Origin: Tribonema minus
Taxonomy: Eukaryota > Sar > Xanthophyceae > Tribonematales > Tribonemataceae
Length of the DNA stretch: 64,000 bases
Direction of reading: 5' to 3'
Assembly (NCBI GenBank): GCA_017506865.1
Contig: JAFCMP010000057.1
Coordinates: forward strand, 868,001 to 932,000
The translations under genes and the position numbers were made by a program. A model generated the notes under the pieces. The model was not told where the DNA came from, did not search any database, and worked only from the letters and a program-made list of their open reading frames with translations. Positions within the stretch are counted from its first letter, which is position 1, and the number at the start of each line of letters is the position of its first letter. This document shows positions 52,561 through 64,000 of the stretch, piece by piece.

Positions 52561-55500
52561 ATGCGGGGTTTTGTGCTGGCAGTTTCGGCTTTCCTGCTGA
52601 CAGTGGCGCTGTGCCAGGCCTATGTCGCTCCCTCCGCGAGCTCCGTCTTCACCGCTGGCGCAACATGTCGGCATACACAAGTAAGCAAGACTGCGTACAC
52701 GGCGCTTGTACACTGCAGACGAGAAAATGACGTTTATCACTTGCAAGCTCACTCTTCCAGGCCTATGTGCCACGGGCGCGCTGGCGATCAATTCACCGTC
52801 GCTTCTCGTTTGTATGTTTGCCGGGTTTCTAGACTACGAAAGTGGCTCTACCACAGCGTCTTCTACCTTATGCTGTGCTTTGTTCATGACATGACGCAAA
52901 ATACAATTCATCGTCCTGAGACTCAACGAATGTCACCTTCATATGTCCATGAAAACGCACTTTCCGGATGCAGCGCCTTCGTCTTGTAGCGAACTCTGCG
53001 TATTGACAAGTCGTACTCGTGGTGCTTGGGTTTAGGCACTGTGTGTGAACCCACATGCCCCAAGAGCACACAATCTCGACAAGTGGCGTTCAAAATGTCT
53101 TGACACATGCAATGTCTGGGCCGTCTCGTGCCTGTATGAAGCTGGGCCCACAAGCTCCTCCTTGTATTGCACATCAACTGCGCATGATCAGACGGATGCA
53201 GCATAAAATCAGGCGCGGCCAAAACTCGTTGACTGCAATATGCAGCAACCTCAAACCCTGGCGCACAGCGCCTCTGTGCTTCACACCGTACGCGCGCCAA
53301 TTGTACGTCCCCTAATGAAACACTGCCGCTTGGCAATGTCATGTGCAGTGATCAACAAGGAACTGCAGTGTCGCCCTATGTCGCCACAAGGGCACATGTT
53401 GACTCTGGCAGCAAGCCTGTACATCAGTTTGGGCTTTTTTGCGCAGTTGGTGAGAATTGATTATCAGTATGTGCGCCGGTCGTCTCCCCACAAACAGTAT
53501 CGCCAACAACGCAGTACACTCCGGCACTATGTAATGATCATCACAAGAAATGGCCCTCGCTTTTGAAATTTTTTCATGGACAAGTTGCGAGGTGTTGTGT
53601 TGAAATGCGTCAACGCGTCTGACCCTTCACCGCCCCCCCCCCCCCCCCCTCCGCTCTCACAGGCAGCGGCACCGGCACCACGCGGCGGCGCGCGCGGCCT
53701 GACCATGAAGCGCAAGGGCAAGCCCAACGTGCCCATCAATGCGCGCGGCGGCTACAACAACATGATGAAGGCGGAGGAGGCGATGCGCGCGCAGCGGGCG
53801 TCCACGCCGGCGAACCTGCCCGTCTTTGAGATCTTCTGCCGGACGAAGCGCGCCAACATGTGGTACCCGTGCGGCGCGCTGGGCGGCGACGAGCGGTCCA
53901 AGGTGCGAGGGGGGGAGAGTCATCACGCGCAGTTTTTGTGTGAATTGTACTTGAAGTTGAAGTAGGCGGAGCGCGCCAACATGTGGTACCCGTGCGTCGC
54001 GCTGGGGGGCGACGAGCGGTCCAAGGTGCGAGGGGGGAGAGTGGGAGAGTCATCGCCCACACTTTTGTGTGAACCGTGCTTGAAGTTGAAGTAGAGATAC
54101 GGTGCGCGCCCTCTGTTGCGCCGCAGTGAGAGGGGAGGGGGCGGTGTGCCTGGGGGACTGTGACTCTTTGCGTGAATTGCATCACTTGAAGTTTGTGTGA
54201 AGTTCAACATTTGCAGCGAAGAGCTCACCTTGGCTTGCTTTGACGGCGAGAGGAGGCGACTGATTGCACTGCTGGAGATGGGGCTTGAGGGGGGGGGGGA
54301 GGGGGGGGGGGAGGCTGAAGCGTTGTACAGGTCCATGCTCAGGTAGCGCAGGAGTGGCACACCTGCTGAGCCTGCAATACCCCATTGTGACCATGAGCGG
54401 TTGTCACTGGTAACACGAACATCCCATTAGCAGCATAGTCAGACTTGAGCGGGAGGAAGTCAATATTGAAGTCAGTGCAGTGGCATCTACGTTTGGTACT
54501 CAAGAAACCACCACGTTCTTCAGCCTGCTGATGCCTTCTGTAAATCAAATTGGCAGGCTGCGCACCCTGTCAAGGTCTGAGCTGGCGGCTGCATCAGCTC
54601 CCTGCCATCTCTACAAGCTTGCTTCTTGACTTGTTGTTGACTTTCCTAGATTGGGTCGACTCTTGGCGCTTCATCTCTATGAGCTTGCTGCTTCAACTGT
54701 TGATGACTTTCCTAGATTGGGTCGACTCTTGGCGCTTGAACAGCGTTGGCTCACTGCACTTCACCTCAGACTATTGCACACAACGCTGTTGACATCTCAC
54801 GCGAGCACTGTCCTGCTCCCGGTGTTGCTCTCCAGGCCACGGTGGACGCATTGTCGAACGGCTTCCTGTCGGACCTGTACAGGAACGCGCTGGAGAAGGG
54901 CGTCGCGGAGAGCGTTCTGGGGCCGCAGAAGTCGCAGCTGAAGGGGTCCATCACCAGGATGTACCCGCAGCTGGCGAAGGAGGCCAGTAACCTTGAGTTT
55001 GGGTGAGTGGGTTGGCGTTCATAGCCATGTAGACGTTCACATGAATAACGGGAATCAACTGCACAACTGTTGGACCTGACCGTGATTAGCTCAGCATAGT
55101 TGAAATTTTGACACAACACCAACCACATGACTGTCCCCCTGGATTTCTGCCAGTTTGGCGGCACATACGGCAAGAGGCACGAGTGCATGTATACCTAGAC
55201 TACCCCACAGCCAATTCCTTAGCGTATCAGCTTGCGAACTTCAAATACAGATTCAAAAGCCTGCCAATGAAAGCGTGCAATCTAGTCACTGGTGGTACCC
55301 ACCATGGCTTGTTGTTGTGACAGACTGGTGTGACTCTGTACACTCTATCGGCCGCAAGCATCTCATTAGCTGGCGCGCAATGCATTGACTTTGTACGCCC
55401 ACCACACGACCCTCTCATGCGAGGGAGAGTCACTTCTCCACGATCTGACATCATCCTTATTCGAGGCTGTTGTGGGGGGGCCCATTACCAGTCACGCTTA

Positions 55501-56355
55501 ATCTTTGGCTGAAACCGTCGCTTGTGTCTGCCGGATGGTTGGACACCATTTGTATGGTGCGTATCCCAAGCAACAAGCACTGCTTGGCTGCATGCGCACA
55601 TTAGAGGTTTGCTGGGGTCAACTGCATGTGAGGCACGCTGACTAGACCTCAGAACAGTTTCACTTTAGCTGCAGGCTGTTTCACGTGATGTTAGACACCA
55701 ACCGGTGGCAGGCGCGGTGCGGAAGCCAGCCTTGTGCTCAGACTAGTTGTTGCCAGACAGTGCAAGCTTCACTTTAGATGCCACAGTGGCCAAACCAGTT
55801 GTCAACTACAAAGTGGGGTGAAGGGCGTTGCGTCAATGAATACTATGATAATCCCTTCAGTTGACAGCCTGAAAGTGCGCTGGACACATGCAGCAACATT
55901 GCTGCAAGTGAGCGCTGATTTGCGCCAGCTGTCTTCATGGTCGGGGCATGCCTGCACTCCTGGGTTCGCTCAGAAGAGGCGGGGATCGTCAGCAGTTGAA
56001 TGAGAGATATTCCGGCTGCATGCCATATACAGTAGTGACAGGTATCCATGTATGCGGGCCGGGCGTGCAATTAGGGTGTGCTAAGTTACACTGCTAACCC
56101 TGGTGCACACACGTGTGTTTAAGCCCTGGGTATGTGCGCATCATGTCTTGCCACCAACCGCCACTTCAACTCCCCGTGCAGCACACAAAGGCATTGAACG
56201 TGGATCCGCATCATCGCATTTTGCACCGCAGGTTCAAGGTGAAGTACGCCCCCCTGGAGGAGAAGCTGGGCCCTCAGAAGATCACGCTGCTGACGGAGGA
56301 GATGAAGCTTGGCGCATTCGACAAGCTCAAGAAGAACTTCGGTTTTGGCAAATAA
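52561..56355 (+). CDS. Plastid-targeted protein, probably DUF6523 family
   Basis: Four exons in phase, 52561-52680, 53663-53902, 54836-55002 and 56232-56355, give 216 residues. Exon 1 is a pre-sequence: signal peptide MRGFVLAVSAFLLTVALCQ followed by AYVAPSASS, a secondary-plastid cleavage and transit motif. The mature part has VFEIFCRTKRANMWYPCG, then FLSDLYRNALEKGVAESV, KGSITRMYPQLAKEASNLEF and KVKYAPLEEKLGPQKITLL. The order WYPC...GD...Y..LEKGVA...FPQL....FG(Y/F)KV matches what I recall of DUF6523, a family of unknown function in photosynthetic eukaryotes. Intron 2 contains a near-intact second copy of the end of exon 2. Function unknown; plastid location is inferred from the leader. Confidence 0.85.
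53849..54180 (+). repeat. Duplicated exon end forming a possible cassette exon
   Basis: The exon 2 end with donor (53849-53915) is repeated at about 53972-54040, offset 123, and a third heavily decayed copy follows to about 54170. Each unit ends in GTGTGAAYYGTRCTTGAAG-type sequence. The second copy is bounded by AG at 53964-53965 and GT at 54026-54027. Confidence 0.85.
54608..54760 (+). repeat. Tandem duplication in intron 2 of the plastid gene
   Basis: Two units of about 77 bases share GACTTTCCTAGATTGGGTCG and the following ACTCTTGGCGCTT. Confidence 0.9.
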
Positions 56356-57547
56356 AACTTCACCTTTGGCCATGCTGCTAGGGTGCTGGGGGGTCTACCA
56401 TGAGTGGTGTTCTGACTAAACTGGGGGGTGTGGGGTGGGGGGGTGCTTGGGGGTGGGGGTGTCACAGAACCATGAATGAGTATAGTGATAGTTGTGTGTA
56501 ATGGCAGTTGCTGGAGCGTGTCTGGCGCACACTGGAAGAGTGAGTGCGCTATTTGTAAACGAGAGGGGCGCAATGCACTTTTTGCCAGTGCCATCAAGCA
56601 CTGGCTTACAATATGCCTTCCGTGACCTCATGCAGTTGTTTGTCCATGTGTGTATGATGCGCACAGACCCTCCGTGCATGCGTCTGGCTGTCAAGACAGC
56701 CCTTGAGGTGTACGCAGGATACTGCATAGCGTGCATTGCCTATGGCCTCTAGTGGGTGTTGAACCTGCGGCCTTGCATCAAGCGGATCATCGACGGGCAA
56801 CAAGAGTCCATGTGCGCCGCAGGCGGATATTTGTTGCAGACACGGCGGGAGTGTGGCATCACTGCTTGAACTTCAATCACTGCCAGTCCTCAGCAAGCAG
56901 CACATCAATCATAGCTGCTGCACAGGATGGTATTGCCGCATGCCTCGCAACTGCAATGCAAAGGCTTGAAGCAGCAACTCAGTCACCTCTCCAAGGGCCG
57001 CAAAGCTGGTTTTCCTTCGTCAGTTGGAGTATGTGTTGCTGACCGCGGCGTCCAATGTAACAAACTTGTTGTGGTTGAGGGGCTTACACATCACAGCTAT
57101 TAAGCCCTCCGGCAAATGATATTGGGCTTTTGATGCGACGTTGCCATTGACGTAGATGGCTGTCTCCGCTTCTTTTTGGCAAGGTACTTGCCACGCAATG
57201 TGTGAAAGTGCTGGGCTTTGTCTCACTACTTGGTTGCCAGCCTCAGGAGAGGTGACTCATGACTCATGCTCAAGATTAGGGGTCTTCGGTCAGGGTGCGC
57301 GTCACCTGGTGACGAAACACGATACACATGCACATATTCACAAATGGTGTCAAGGTCAAAGACAGACAATGCAGTGCAAGGCAGAGGTTTGTCGCTTGCA
57401 GAGACATGCGCACGAATGGCTTTGAGACAACAACAGGCTAACTGTATTTGATGCGAGCATGGAGCCAGCTGCCGTGCGCTGCCTTGCCATGGCTATGTAC
57501 ACTCGGGCCAGTATGTACTGTTGCCGCTGTGCGCGCCCGGCGGCGCG
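56356..57547. other. Region between convergent plastid gene and ARL8
   Basis: 3' flanks of two genes. G-rich runs at 56420-56460. No exon recognised. Confidence 0.5.
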
Positions 57548-60092
57548 TTAGCTGCGTTCTCTTGATTGCTTTGTGAGCCAATTTAACACCTGTCAAGCGC
57601 AAAACAAACGAGACAGCAAAAGAATTAAGCGACGGAGTGAGGGGCATGAAAGTGTGCGGTATGCGACAAACTGTCAAACACATTGCAACGGTACATGGAC
57701 ACGTGCAGGCCACAGTACCCCCATACATGCCCAGCCAGAGGGCTGCATGCCCCGTGGGCAGTGTGCGAATCACAGACTTCAGTCGCACAGCGAGTACATG
57801 CCTGTGTGCACATGTGGAAACGCGTTACGCATGACCATGAATAGCGCAGTGACTTATGCCAGCGGAAGCGCACGACAGTGACTACTCCGCTCGTGTAGAC
57901 CTCCATGCTAATGCATAGTGGACGCGGTTCCCAGCACCCTGTTCGGTTGCGATCCTTCCAATCACGGTGGCCAGATAGCATCGTCTACGCCATGAAAACT
58001 GGGAGACAAATCAGCCATCAGGTGGGGTGTCCATCATCCCTCACGTTCAGCAGCTGTGTGCGGTCTAGGGGGTCATACGAGTGCGACCACACGCTGAAAG
58101 TCAGCCAGCACTCGACCCCCCCCCACCTGATCGATGTTGACCCTCCGCAGCGCGCTGATGGGTATGATGAGCCATGGCGAGTCCATGATGTAGTCCATGT
58201 TGAGCTCCTTTATGAGGTCCGCCTCACCAACGTGCGGCTGCAGGTCTATCTTGTTGGCCAGCACGAGCAGCGGCGTGCTGGAGAGCTGTGCACGCAGGGA
58301 CAATAACATTTTGCAAAGGCAGCTGCCCGTCAGCCCCCCGTGCTTGGTACTGCAAGTGCTGTATCGTTCCCCGAAAGAACTTGAAGACCTCCTGTTGGCG
58401 CGTCACCAGTGGCAGTTGCCCCTTGTGCATGCATGCTCGCATGGGGAATGCAACTGGGGGTTCAGACGGCCGCTCATGAGGCACTGACAAACTCGCGAGA
58501 GCAGAGCAGCAAAATACGCAGTGCCGAAGGGATCAATGCGGCGTGACAGTTGCCAAGGAATGCCGCAATCTAATTGGCCCCTTGTGCTTGTGAATAGTCC
58601 ACAGGTGTATTGAGAGCACCGTCACACGATGACAAGCATACCAGCGAGCTAGCAGTGCGTGATGATGATTGATCACGGGGTCACGTCTCAGCAGTCTGCC
58701 ACATGCACCACCCACGTTGCGAGCCAGATGAGCTGGCAGCAGCAGTGATAGCTCGCTCAAAGTAAAGTCAAGCCCCCCAACGGGAGCTCTGATGCAGCAA
58801 ATTTAAAAAGCAATGGACACACATCGAAGCAGACTCCACTACGGCTGATCAGTTGTCAACGCAGCCAGCTCATTGCGGACTTGTCACAGTAATGTGTATG
58901 CAGGCAACGTGTAGTCCAGCAAGATGACAGCAACTGGGTACGCCACCACCAGCAAACACAAGGGAGAGCCGTTCACAAACCTGTCGGTCCTCCAGCAGCC
59001 TGTGCAGTTCTCTTTTCGCAGATGCCAGCCGCGCCGGCGCCGCTGAGTCCACCACGTACATAATGACGTCGCAGCCCCTGCAGCAGTGCCGAGTGGCGAA
59101 GCAGCAATGCTCAGCCACTGATGCAGCATCGCTCACATGTGCCGATGCAGTGACGTGTTTGAACACACAACGCAGGTGGTGGCGCGATATAGCTTGGATG
59201 GCACTCTCAGCTGCAGAGGGCTGTCGTCATGCAGGTTTGTGTGTGATTCAGGGGCAGCGCAACAAGGGGGCCTTACAGTTGCCAATCACAATGCTCAGAA
59301 GCAGGTGGCTGCTCGGAGTTTCGTGAACGGCACCGAACTGCTACTTCCGCAGCAACTTGGCATCAGACCTGCGATAATAGGATTATGGGCCCCGCTCGTT
59401 CGCAGGATGGTAAAGTACGTCTTGGCGCAGAAATACGATGACACGCAGTCATGTCGCCGCAGCAATCTGCCCCCTGGTGATGGAAAGCCAGCATCCACTG
59501 AGTGGTTGCACTTAATTGTGCAGCTATGGTATACGAACAAGGGGCTCAGTTCGGTTGAGGCGGCAGCAGCACATCCACACTTAACCATACCAAGGTGCCT
59601 TACATCCATCATGCCACAATTATAACGTACATTGCATATCTTCTCCATTCTCGTCTGTATTCTGCCTGGCCCCCTATGTCCCAGCACTTGAGGCACACCC
59701 CACCACGCCTGACCATCTGCACGTTGAGCCCTATTGTTGGCACAGTTTCCATATCCTGGCCGCCTGCGAGCACGTTCAGCAGCGTCGTCTTGCCACTATT
59801 CTGCAGGTGATGGGCGCGAGAAACACGCGAAGAGGAGCTGAAATCTGCTTCTGGTTCAGGTTGTTGGATGAAAGTGACAAACTCAAATGTTGATGACTCG
59901 CAAGGTGAGAGCGAACAAGCCAGAATCCAAGGCTTGGCCATCCTTGCAGAGCTCATCACCCGCTCCAGCCTCCAAGGCGCCAACACGAAAAAGTTGATTT
60001 CGACTCTGCCTTACCTCTAGCCCCACCAGCACCACTTCTAGCTGCTTAGTGGTCCAGAAGTAGTCTAGCATCCTCTGTAGCATCGCCCCCAT
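57548..60092 (-). CDS. ARL8: ARL8-like small GTPase
   Basis: Arf-like GTPase; ARL8 proteins sit on lysosome or vacuole membranes and recruit motor and tether proteins. Five phase-consistent exons, 60092-60015, 59800-59631, 59077-58981, 58285-58127 and 57589-57548, give 181 residues, close to the 186 of animal ARL8. Seen motifs: N-terminal amphipathic MLQRMLDYFWTTKQLE; P-loop GLENSGKTTLLN; switch I TVPTIGLN; switch II WDIGGQAEYR; NKID for guanine recognition; ISAL. The last exon, VLNWLTKQSRERS then stop, aligns with the ARL8 tail. The start at 60092 adds MGA before the Met equivalent to animal ARL8; the Gly2 is not expected to be myristoylated in this family. Starts 191 bases from the divergent aldolase gene. 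Confidence 0.93.
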
Positions 60093-60283
60093 CGCTACGC
60101 AGTAAGCCCCAGCCAAGCGAGCACGCAAGAAAAACAAAATCATCCAGGAACAGTCACTGACCCGAGAACAGGCTCGGGATCCAATGAATGACGTGTCCAA
60201 GAGGACGAGGACACAACTTGCTCTGGCCGCCGCTGCTGTTACTGCTGTGATATATGTTACACACAGGCAGCCGTCTGAGTGAC
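60093..60283. promoter_or_regulatory. Shared promoter region of ARL8 and aldolase
   Basis: 191 bases between divergent start codons. Contains a small inverted repeat CCCGAG (60161-60166) / CTCGGG (60173-60178) and a GATATATG element about 35 bases before the aldolase ATG. Confidence 0.45.
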
Positions 60284-63200
60284 ATGTCGTCTAGCGTTGT
60301 TACGACAGGAGCTGTGCTTGTGGCCGCGGGGGCTGCAGGGGCAGCGACGGCGTTCTTGACCACAACACTGCGGCAACAACAGAAAGGAGTAGTGGCAACA
60401 GATACGCCTCCCGCCATCGCTGTCGCTGCCGCTGAGGCATCATTGAGCAAGGGACCTACACTGGGCGAAGCGACTGCTCAGCATCTGCGCGAGGCGTTGG
60501 AGGTGGCGAAGCAGCTCACGGGGGAGCAGAAGGCCGAGCTTGAGGCGATTGCCCAGCAACTCACGGCGCCGGGAAAGGGTGTCTTGGCTGCGGATGAGAG
60601 CGTATCCACGATCGGCAAGAGGCTGGTGAAGGCAGGCCTGCAAAATGACTTTGAGACCCGGCGCGGCTACAGGGAGGTAAGAGACACGTGATGGAGCTGT
60701 TCTCACACAACTCTTGGAAGTCGTGCTCGCCTGCCAGAGTGTCTTGTCATTGAGCAACCATGGTGCAATTGAAAAGCAACCTGTGTTGCCAAGTCAACAA
60801 CAGCATGCGCGTGTATGACGGCTGAGCAAAAGCTGCCTTGCTTTTGCTTATGCTGCTGCTTCAGCTCGACATGACGTGTCCAGGACAGATTGCGCGAACT
60901 GCATACGCCACTGGAAGCATCTCGCATGTATGCACAGATCTGAAGAGGCTTCGATAGTTCAGACAGTGGCTGCTGCTGTAACAAATGTTTTGTGGAACGC
61001 AGGCTTGAATGTCATGTTCCATGAAGCTTTCCACCATTAATTTCAAAGTAGACTATGCCGACACTTGAACAATGAAGCATGAAGTGAGCGCATGCAATGC
61101 ACCTGTCTGCAAAGCGTGCTACTCTGGTGTACATCGTTTGCTGTGATACTGGCAGAGGCCCGTCCACCATAACAGTTTGTGAAACCCGCCACTGGTACCA
61201 CTGGTACAAGCCTACAGCATTCAGGCACGCGTGAACTACTGTAGCTAACCATCAATGAGTTGAAGTATGACACGCACGCCGTTCACATGTTGACTTTAAA
61301 CCCTCAAGCAGCAGCGCATGCAGTGCATACGGACCATTGCCTGTCGCAGTGCCACTTTTACTAACATCTTCAAGTGCTCCCACTCACCACACACAAACGC
61401 CTTGCATCATCACAGTGCCATTTTTACGCATATGTTCATGTGCTCCCACTCATTACACCTTGCCAAATGCGACCGTCGCCTCGCAGGTGCTGTTGTCGCA
61501 CCCGGACCTCGGCCAGTACCTGGCAGGCGCGATACTGCACGAGGAGACCCTGGATCAGGTGCACTCCGACGGGCGGACGTTCGTGCAGGTGCTCTCCGAC
61601 AAGGGGGTCTTGGTGGGGGTGAAGACGGACAGGGGGCTGCAGCCGTTGATACAAAGTCCGGTAAGCATTGGCCGTTTCTGTTGAACCAAAGCCCTTGAAC
61701 AGTTGTAACTTCGCTGCGCAGCTGCGATGCATCAGCTGTTCAGGTGGGGGGGACGAAACCCCTGATTGCAAGCTCGGTGAGGATGTTCATTGGGCAGACT
61801 TGGCTTACATTTTTCACTTGGAGTATGAGGCAACGTGACGCCAACAGCCAAATGCGCACCATGCACCATAGCTGGACAAGCGTACGTTGTACCAGTGCTC
61901 TTTGGACCAGTTGCTGACGAGCTGCTGCAGCAGCATGCAACGGATATCACACTCGGCTAGGTCCACCATTCAGCACGAGAGGCACCGTGCACCTTACTCA
62001 TATATGCTGCGACGACGTGCCGGTGGCATGGCCGTCCTCGCAGCCGTTGCGCATGCATTCCCCTACCGGCCCCCTCCCCCGGCCAGTGCACAAACACAAT
62101 ACGGTCATCGGCAACATGCCCCCCCCCCCCCATCTTACCCCTCTCATCCCTTCCCCCCCCCCTTCCTCCTCATCGCAGACCGAGACGCAGACGCTGGGTA
62201 TGGGGGACCTGCTGGAGCGTAGCCGCAGGTACCGCGCCAAGGGGGCGCGCTTTGCCAAGTGGAGGGCAGTGCTCAGGCTGGATGCGGCGGCGGGCACGCC
62301 CACGGATGCCGCGCTCGCGCTCAACGCCGCGCAGCTGGCGCAGTACGCAGCGCTCAGCCAGGCGAGTGTCACCTGTTGACGGAACTGCTGTTCGTGTATC
62401 GTTGCTGAGGTATACTCAAACTGCTACATACTTCTCGAAGGACGCCATGCAAAAGGCACCTTGAAGTTTAAACTTACCATCACAGCGAACTCTTGCACGC
62501 AATGCTGTTCTCTGGTATGCTTCATGAAACTGCACATCAATGTTCTGTGAATGCTTCATGTATCGCCATCTGGGCGCTGGTGAGTGACTCGCCTCTCCTC
62601 TTCGATCTTACTTCTCTCAATTCACATCCAGGCTGTGGATACTTCATGTTGCTGTCTGGGCAACCTCAGTGACTCTCCGCTGCTCCTCGATGCAGGCCGC
62701 CGGACTGGTGCCGATTGTGGAGCCGGAGCTGCTGATTGAGGGGACGCATAGCGCCGCGGAGTTTGCGGCGTGCACCGAAGTGATACTGGGGGAGGTTTAC
62801 GCAGCGCTTGCAAAGGCGCAGGTGCATCTCGAGGTGAGCCCTGTCATTGTCATTGTGGCTTCCGTAGTACACTTGTTGACCGCGGCTTGCGCTGGCGCAC
62901 CGCGTCAAGCAACCCCCGCACGCAATGCGCGCTTCACCCTCACCTCTGGTGACACTTCAACTTCAACTTCGCCCCCCACACACACACACGCACTCTTGCA
63001 GGGCACGCTGCTCAAGCCGCAGATGGCTATGGCGGGCATCGGCGCCCCCTCCAAGCACACGCGCGAGGAGCTCGTAGCCCTAACCCTAGCGGCGCTGCGG
63101 CGGCGCGTCCCCCCCGCCGTCCCCGGCGTCGTCTTCCTCTCCGGCGGGCAGAGCGAAGAGGAGGCGACGGGCAACCTGAACGCGATCGCGCGCGCGGCGG

Positions 63201-63301
63201 GCGTGGGAGTTGCGGGGGCGGAGGGCGAGGCGCTGCGGCGGCGGCACCCGTGGTCGCTGAGCTTCAGCTTTGGCAGGAGCCTGCAGGCGTCCGTGCTGCA
63301 G
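60284..63301 (+). CDS. FBA: Class I fructose-bisphosphate aldolase, 3' end off the window
   Basis: Cleaves fructose-1,6-bisphosphate to dihydroxyacetone phosphate and glyceraldehyde-3-phosphate in glycolysis or the Calvin cycle. Five exons in phase 0: 60284-60676, 61487-61660, 62179-62361, 62696-62833 and 63002-63301, 396 residues so far; the final 30 or so residues are not in the window. Landmarks: GKGVLAADESVSTIGKRL, GVLVGVKTDRGLQPL with the active-site Lys, GLVPIVEPELL, and EGTLLKPQMAM with the Schiff-base Lys, then FLSGGQSEEEA. The first 35 residues are a hydrophobic segment ending GAATAFLTTTLRQQQ, which resembles a signal peptide with an ATAF plastid motif, so a plastid or periplastid form is likely. 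Intron 3 starts with GCGAGT (GC-AG). Introns 1 and 3 have duplicated sequence before their acceptors. Confidence 0.95.
61348..61475 (+). repeat. Tandem duplication before aldolase exon 2
   Basis: Two units of about 65 bases share AGTGCCA(C/T)TTTTAC, TTCA(A/T)GTGCTCCCACTCA and CCTTGC blocks. The second ends just before the acceptor at 61486. Confidence 0.8.
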
Positions 63302-64000
63302 GTGAGGGCTGCCGCCGCCGCCGAGCGGGAGTTCGCATGGGTACAAGTGTACTGCTGCGTAGTTCGAAGGGGGGGGGCGCTGTAGGGTGTGTGCCGCAGC
63401 CTGTGTGGACTTGCGCGCTTCGGCTGGGTGATACACTTTGCGAGCAGGGGGTAGGTATGCTTGGATGGTGTGCCGCTGCGCACGTTTAAGCGGCCGGCGT
63501 GGGCATACGTGTACACACTGGTACAAGAGATCCTGGCACGAGTGGGATGACGATGACAATCCGTGCCCGCACGGAAGCGCCTGTGCTGCAGATGAGCGCT
63601 GCCCCAGTTGTGCTGCAATGCTCAGTGCCAGTCGATCTCCAGCTGCAACCCGGGGGCGCCTGTGCCATATGCTGATGCGATCTTGCATGCTGCACGTGTG
63701 CTGTGAGGCGCAGCAACGTCTCAAGGCATGCCTGGCGCAGCTCATGCGTCCGCTGCAATCTGCAGCCCCCCCCCTGTCCCGTGGGCGAACGCTGCCGCTT
63801 GAACAGCGCCAGCAACAAGGAGAATAGCAGACCACACAATCCAGCACGCAATGGGGCTGAGCACTGCCACGCAAACGCAGGGATCACGGTCAAGCTCATC
63901 AGCGTGCTGTACCCCATTGTGCCGTGCCCGCTGCGTCACTTATGTTGGCGTGCACGCAGTGTGCAAGCCCAGTATAAAGTTTGCTCAGCATTTGCGTGTA
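63302..64000. other. Start of aldolase intron 5
   Basis: Begins with GTGAGG directly after exon 5. No exon matching the aldolase C-terminus is seen, so the last exon should lie beyond the right edge. Confidence 0.5.

Noticed and set aside
58073-58126. Read-through end of ARL8 after NIDQ (VGGGRVLADFQ...)
   Set aside because: Its length would fit, but splicing to 57589-57548 gives the conserved VLNWLTKQ tail in phase.

Overview
The window is nuclear DNA of a eukaryotic alga. Genes are split by spliceosomal introns with GT-AG borders (two look like GC-AG), exons are GC-rich and full of Ala, Gly, Ser and Gln runs, and introns are long, with many small repeats. Two genes (class I fructose-bisphosphate aldolase and a small plastid-type protein), and possibly a third, begin with a hydrophobic signal followed by an A-[FY] motif (ATAF, QAY, QAF). 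That resembles the bipartite plastid pre-sequences of algae with secondary red plastids, so an ochrophyte stramenopile is the best guess. This is inference; no marker gene fixes the taxon.

Layout, left to right. 1-6142 (minus): an F-box plus TBC (Rab-GAP) protein running off the left edge. 6143-9951: no gene I can support beyond one weak frame. 9952-12596 (minus): pieces of a coiled-coil protein. 13322-14384 (plus): a small RGS-domain protein. 14385-16893: gene-poor. 16894-23241 (minus): an 8-exon alpha/beta hydrolase of the ABHD1/2/3-YheT type. 23605-26438 (plus): ORC6 with a very long disordered tail. 27448-45874 (minus): a 16-exon gene for a WD40/EF-hand-like/coiled-coil/PPC-like protein of about 3,220 residues. 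45875-49628: mostly non-coding with a satellite-like array. 49629-49947 (minus): an IQUB-like C-terminal exon. 51188-52425 (minus): a phospholipase/carboxylesterase-like protein that lacks its catalytic serine. 52561-56355 (plus): a putative plastid protein of DUF6523 type. 57548-60092 (minus): a complete 5-exon ARL8-like GTPase. 60284-63301 and beyond (plus): class I fructose-bisphosphate aldolase, cut by the right edge.

Three neighbouring pairs are divergent with only 135 to 363 bases between start codons (hydrolase/ORC6, lipase-like/plastid protein, ARL8/aldolase). The genes do not form one pathway. They cover membrane traffic (TBC, ARL8), G-protein signalling (RGS), replication (ORC6), plastid or carbon metabolism (aldolase, DUF6523-like) and lipid or ester hydrolysis.

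The most unusual feature is structural. At nine or more introns the edge of an exon, with its splice donor or acceptor, is present again one to three times inside the adjoining intron. Copies usually decay with distance from the true exon. One copy in the DUF6523-like gene is still a phase-0, in-frame, 60-base cassette with both splice signals. This serial exon-edge duplication looks like a live source of alternative splice sites and intron growth.
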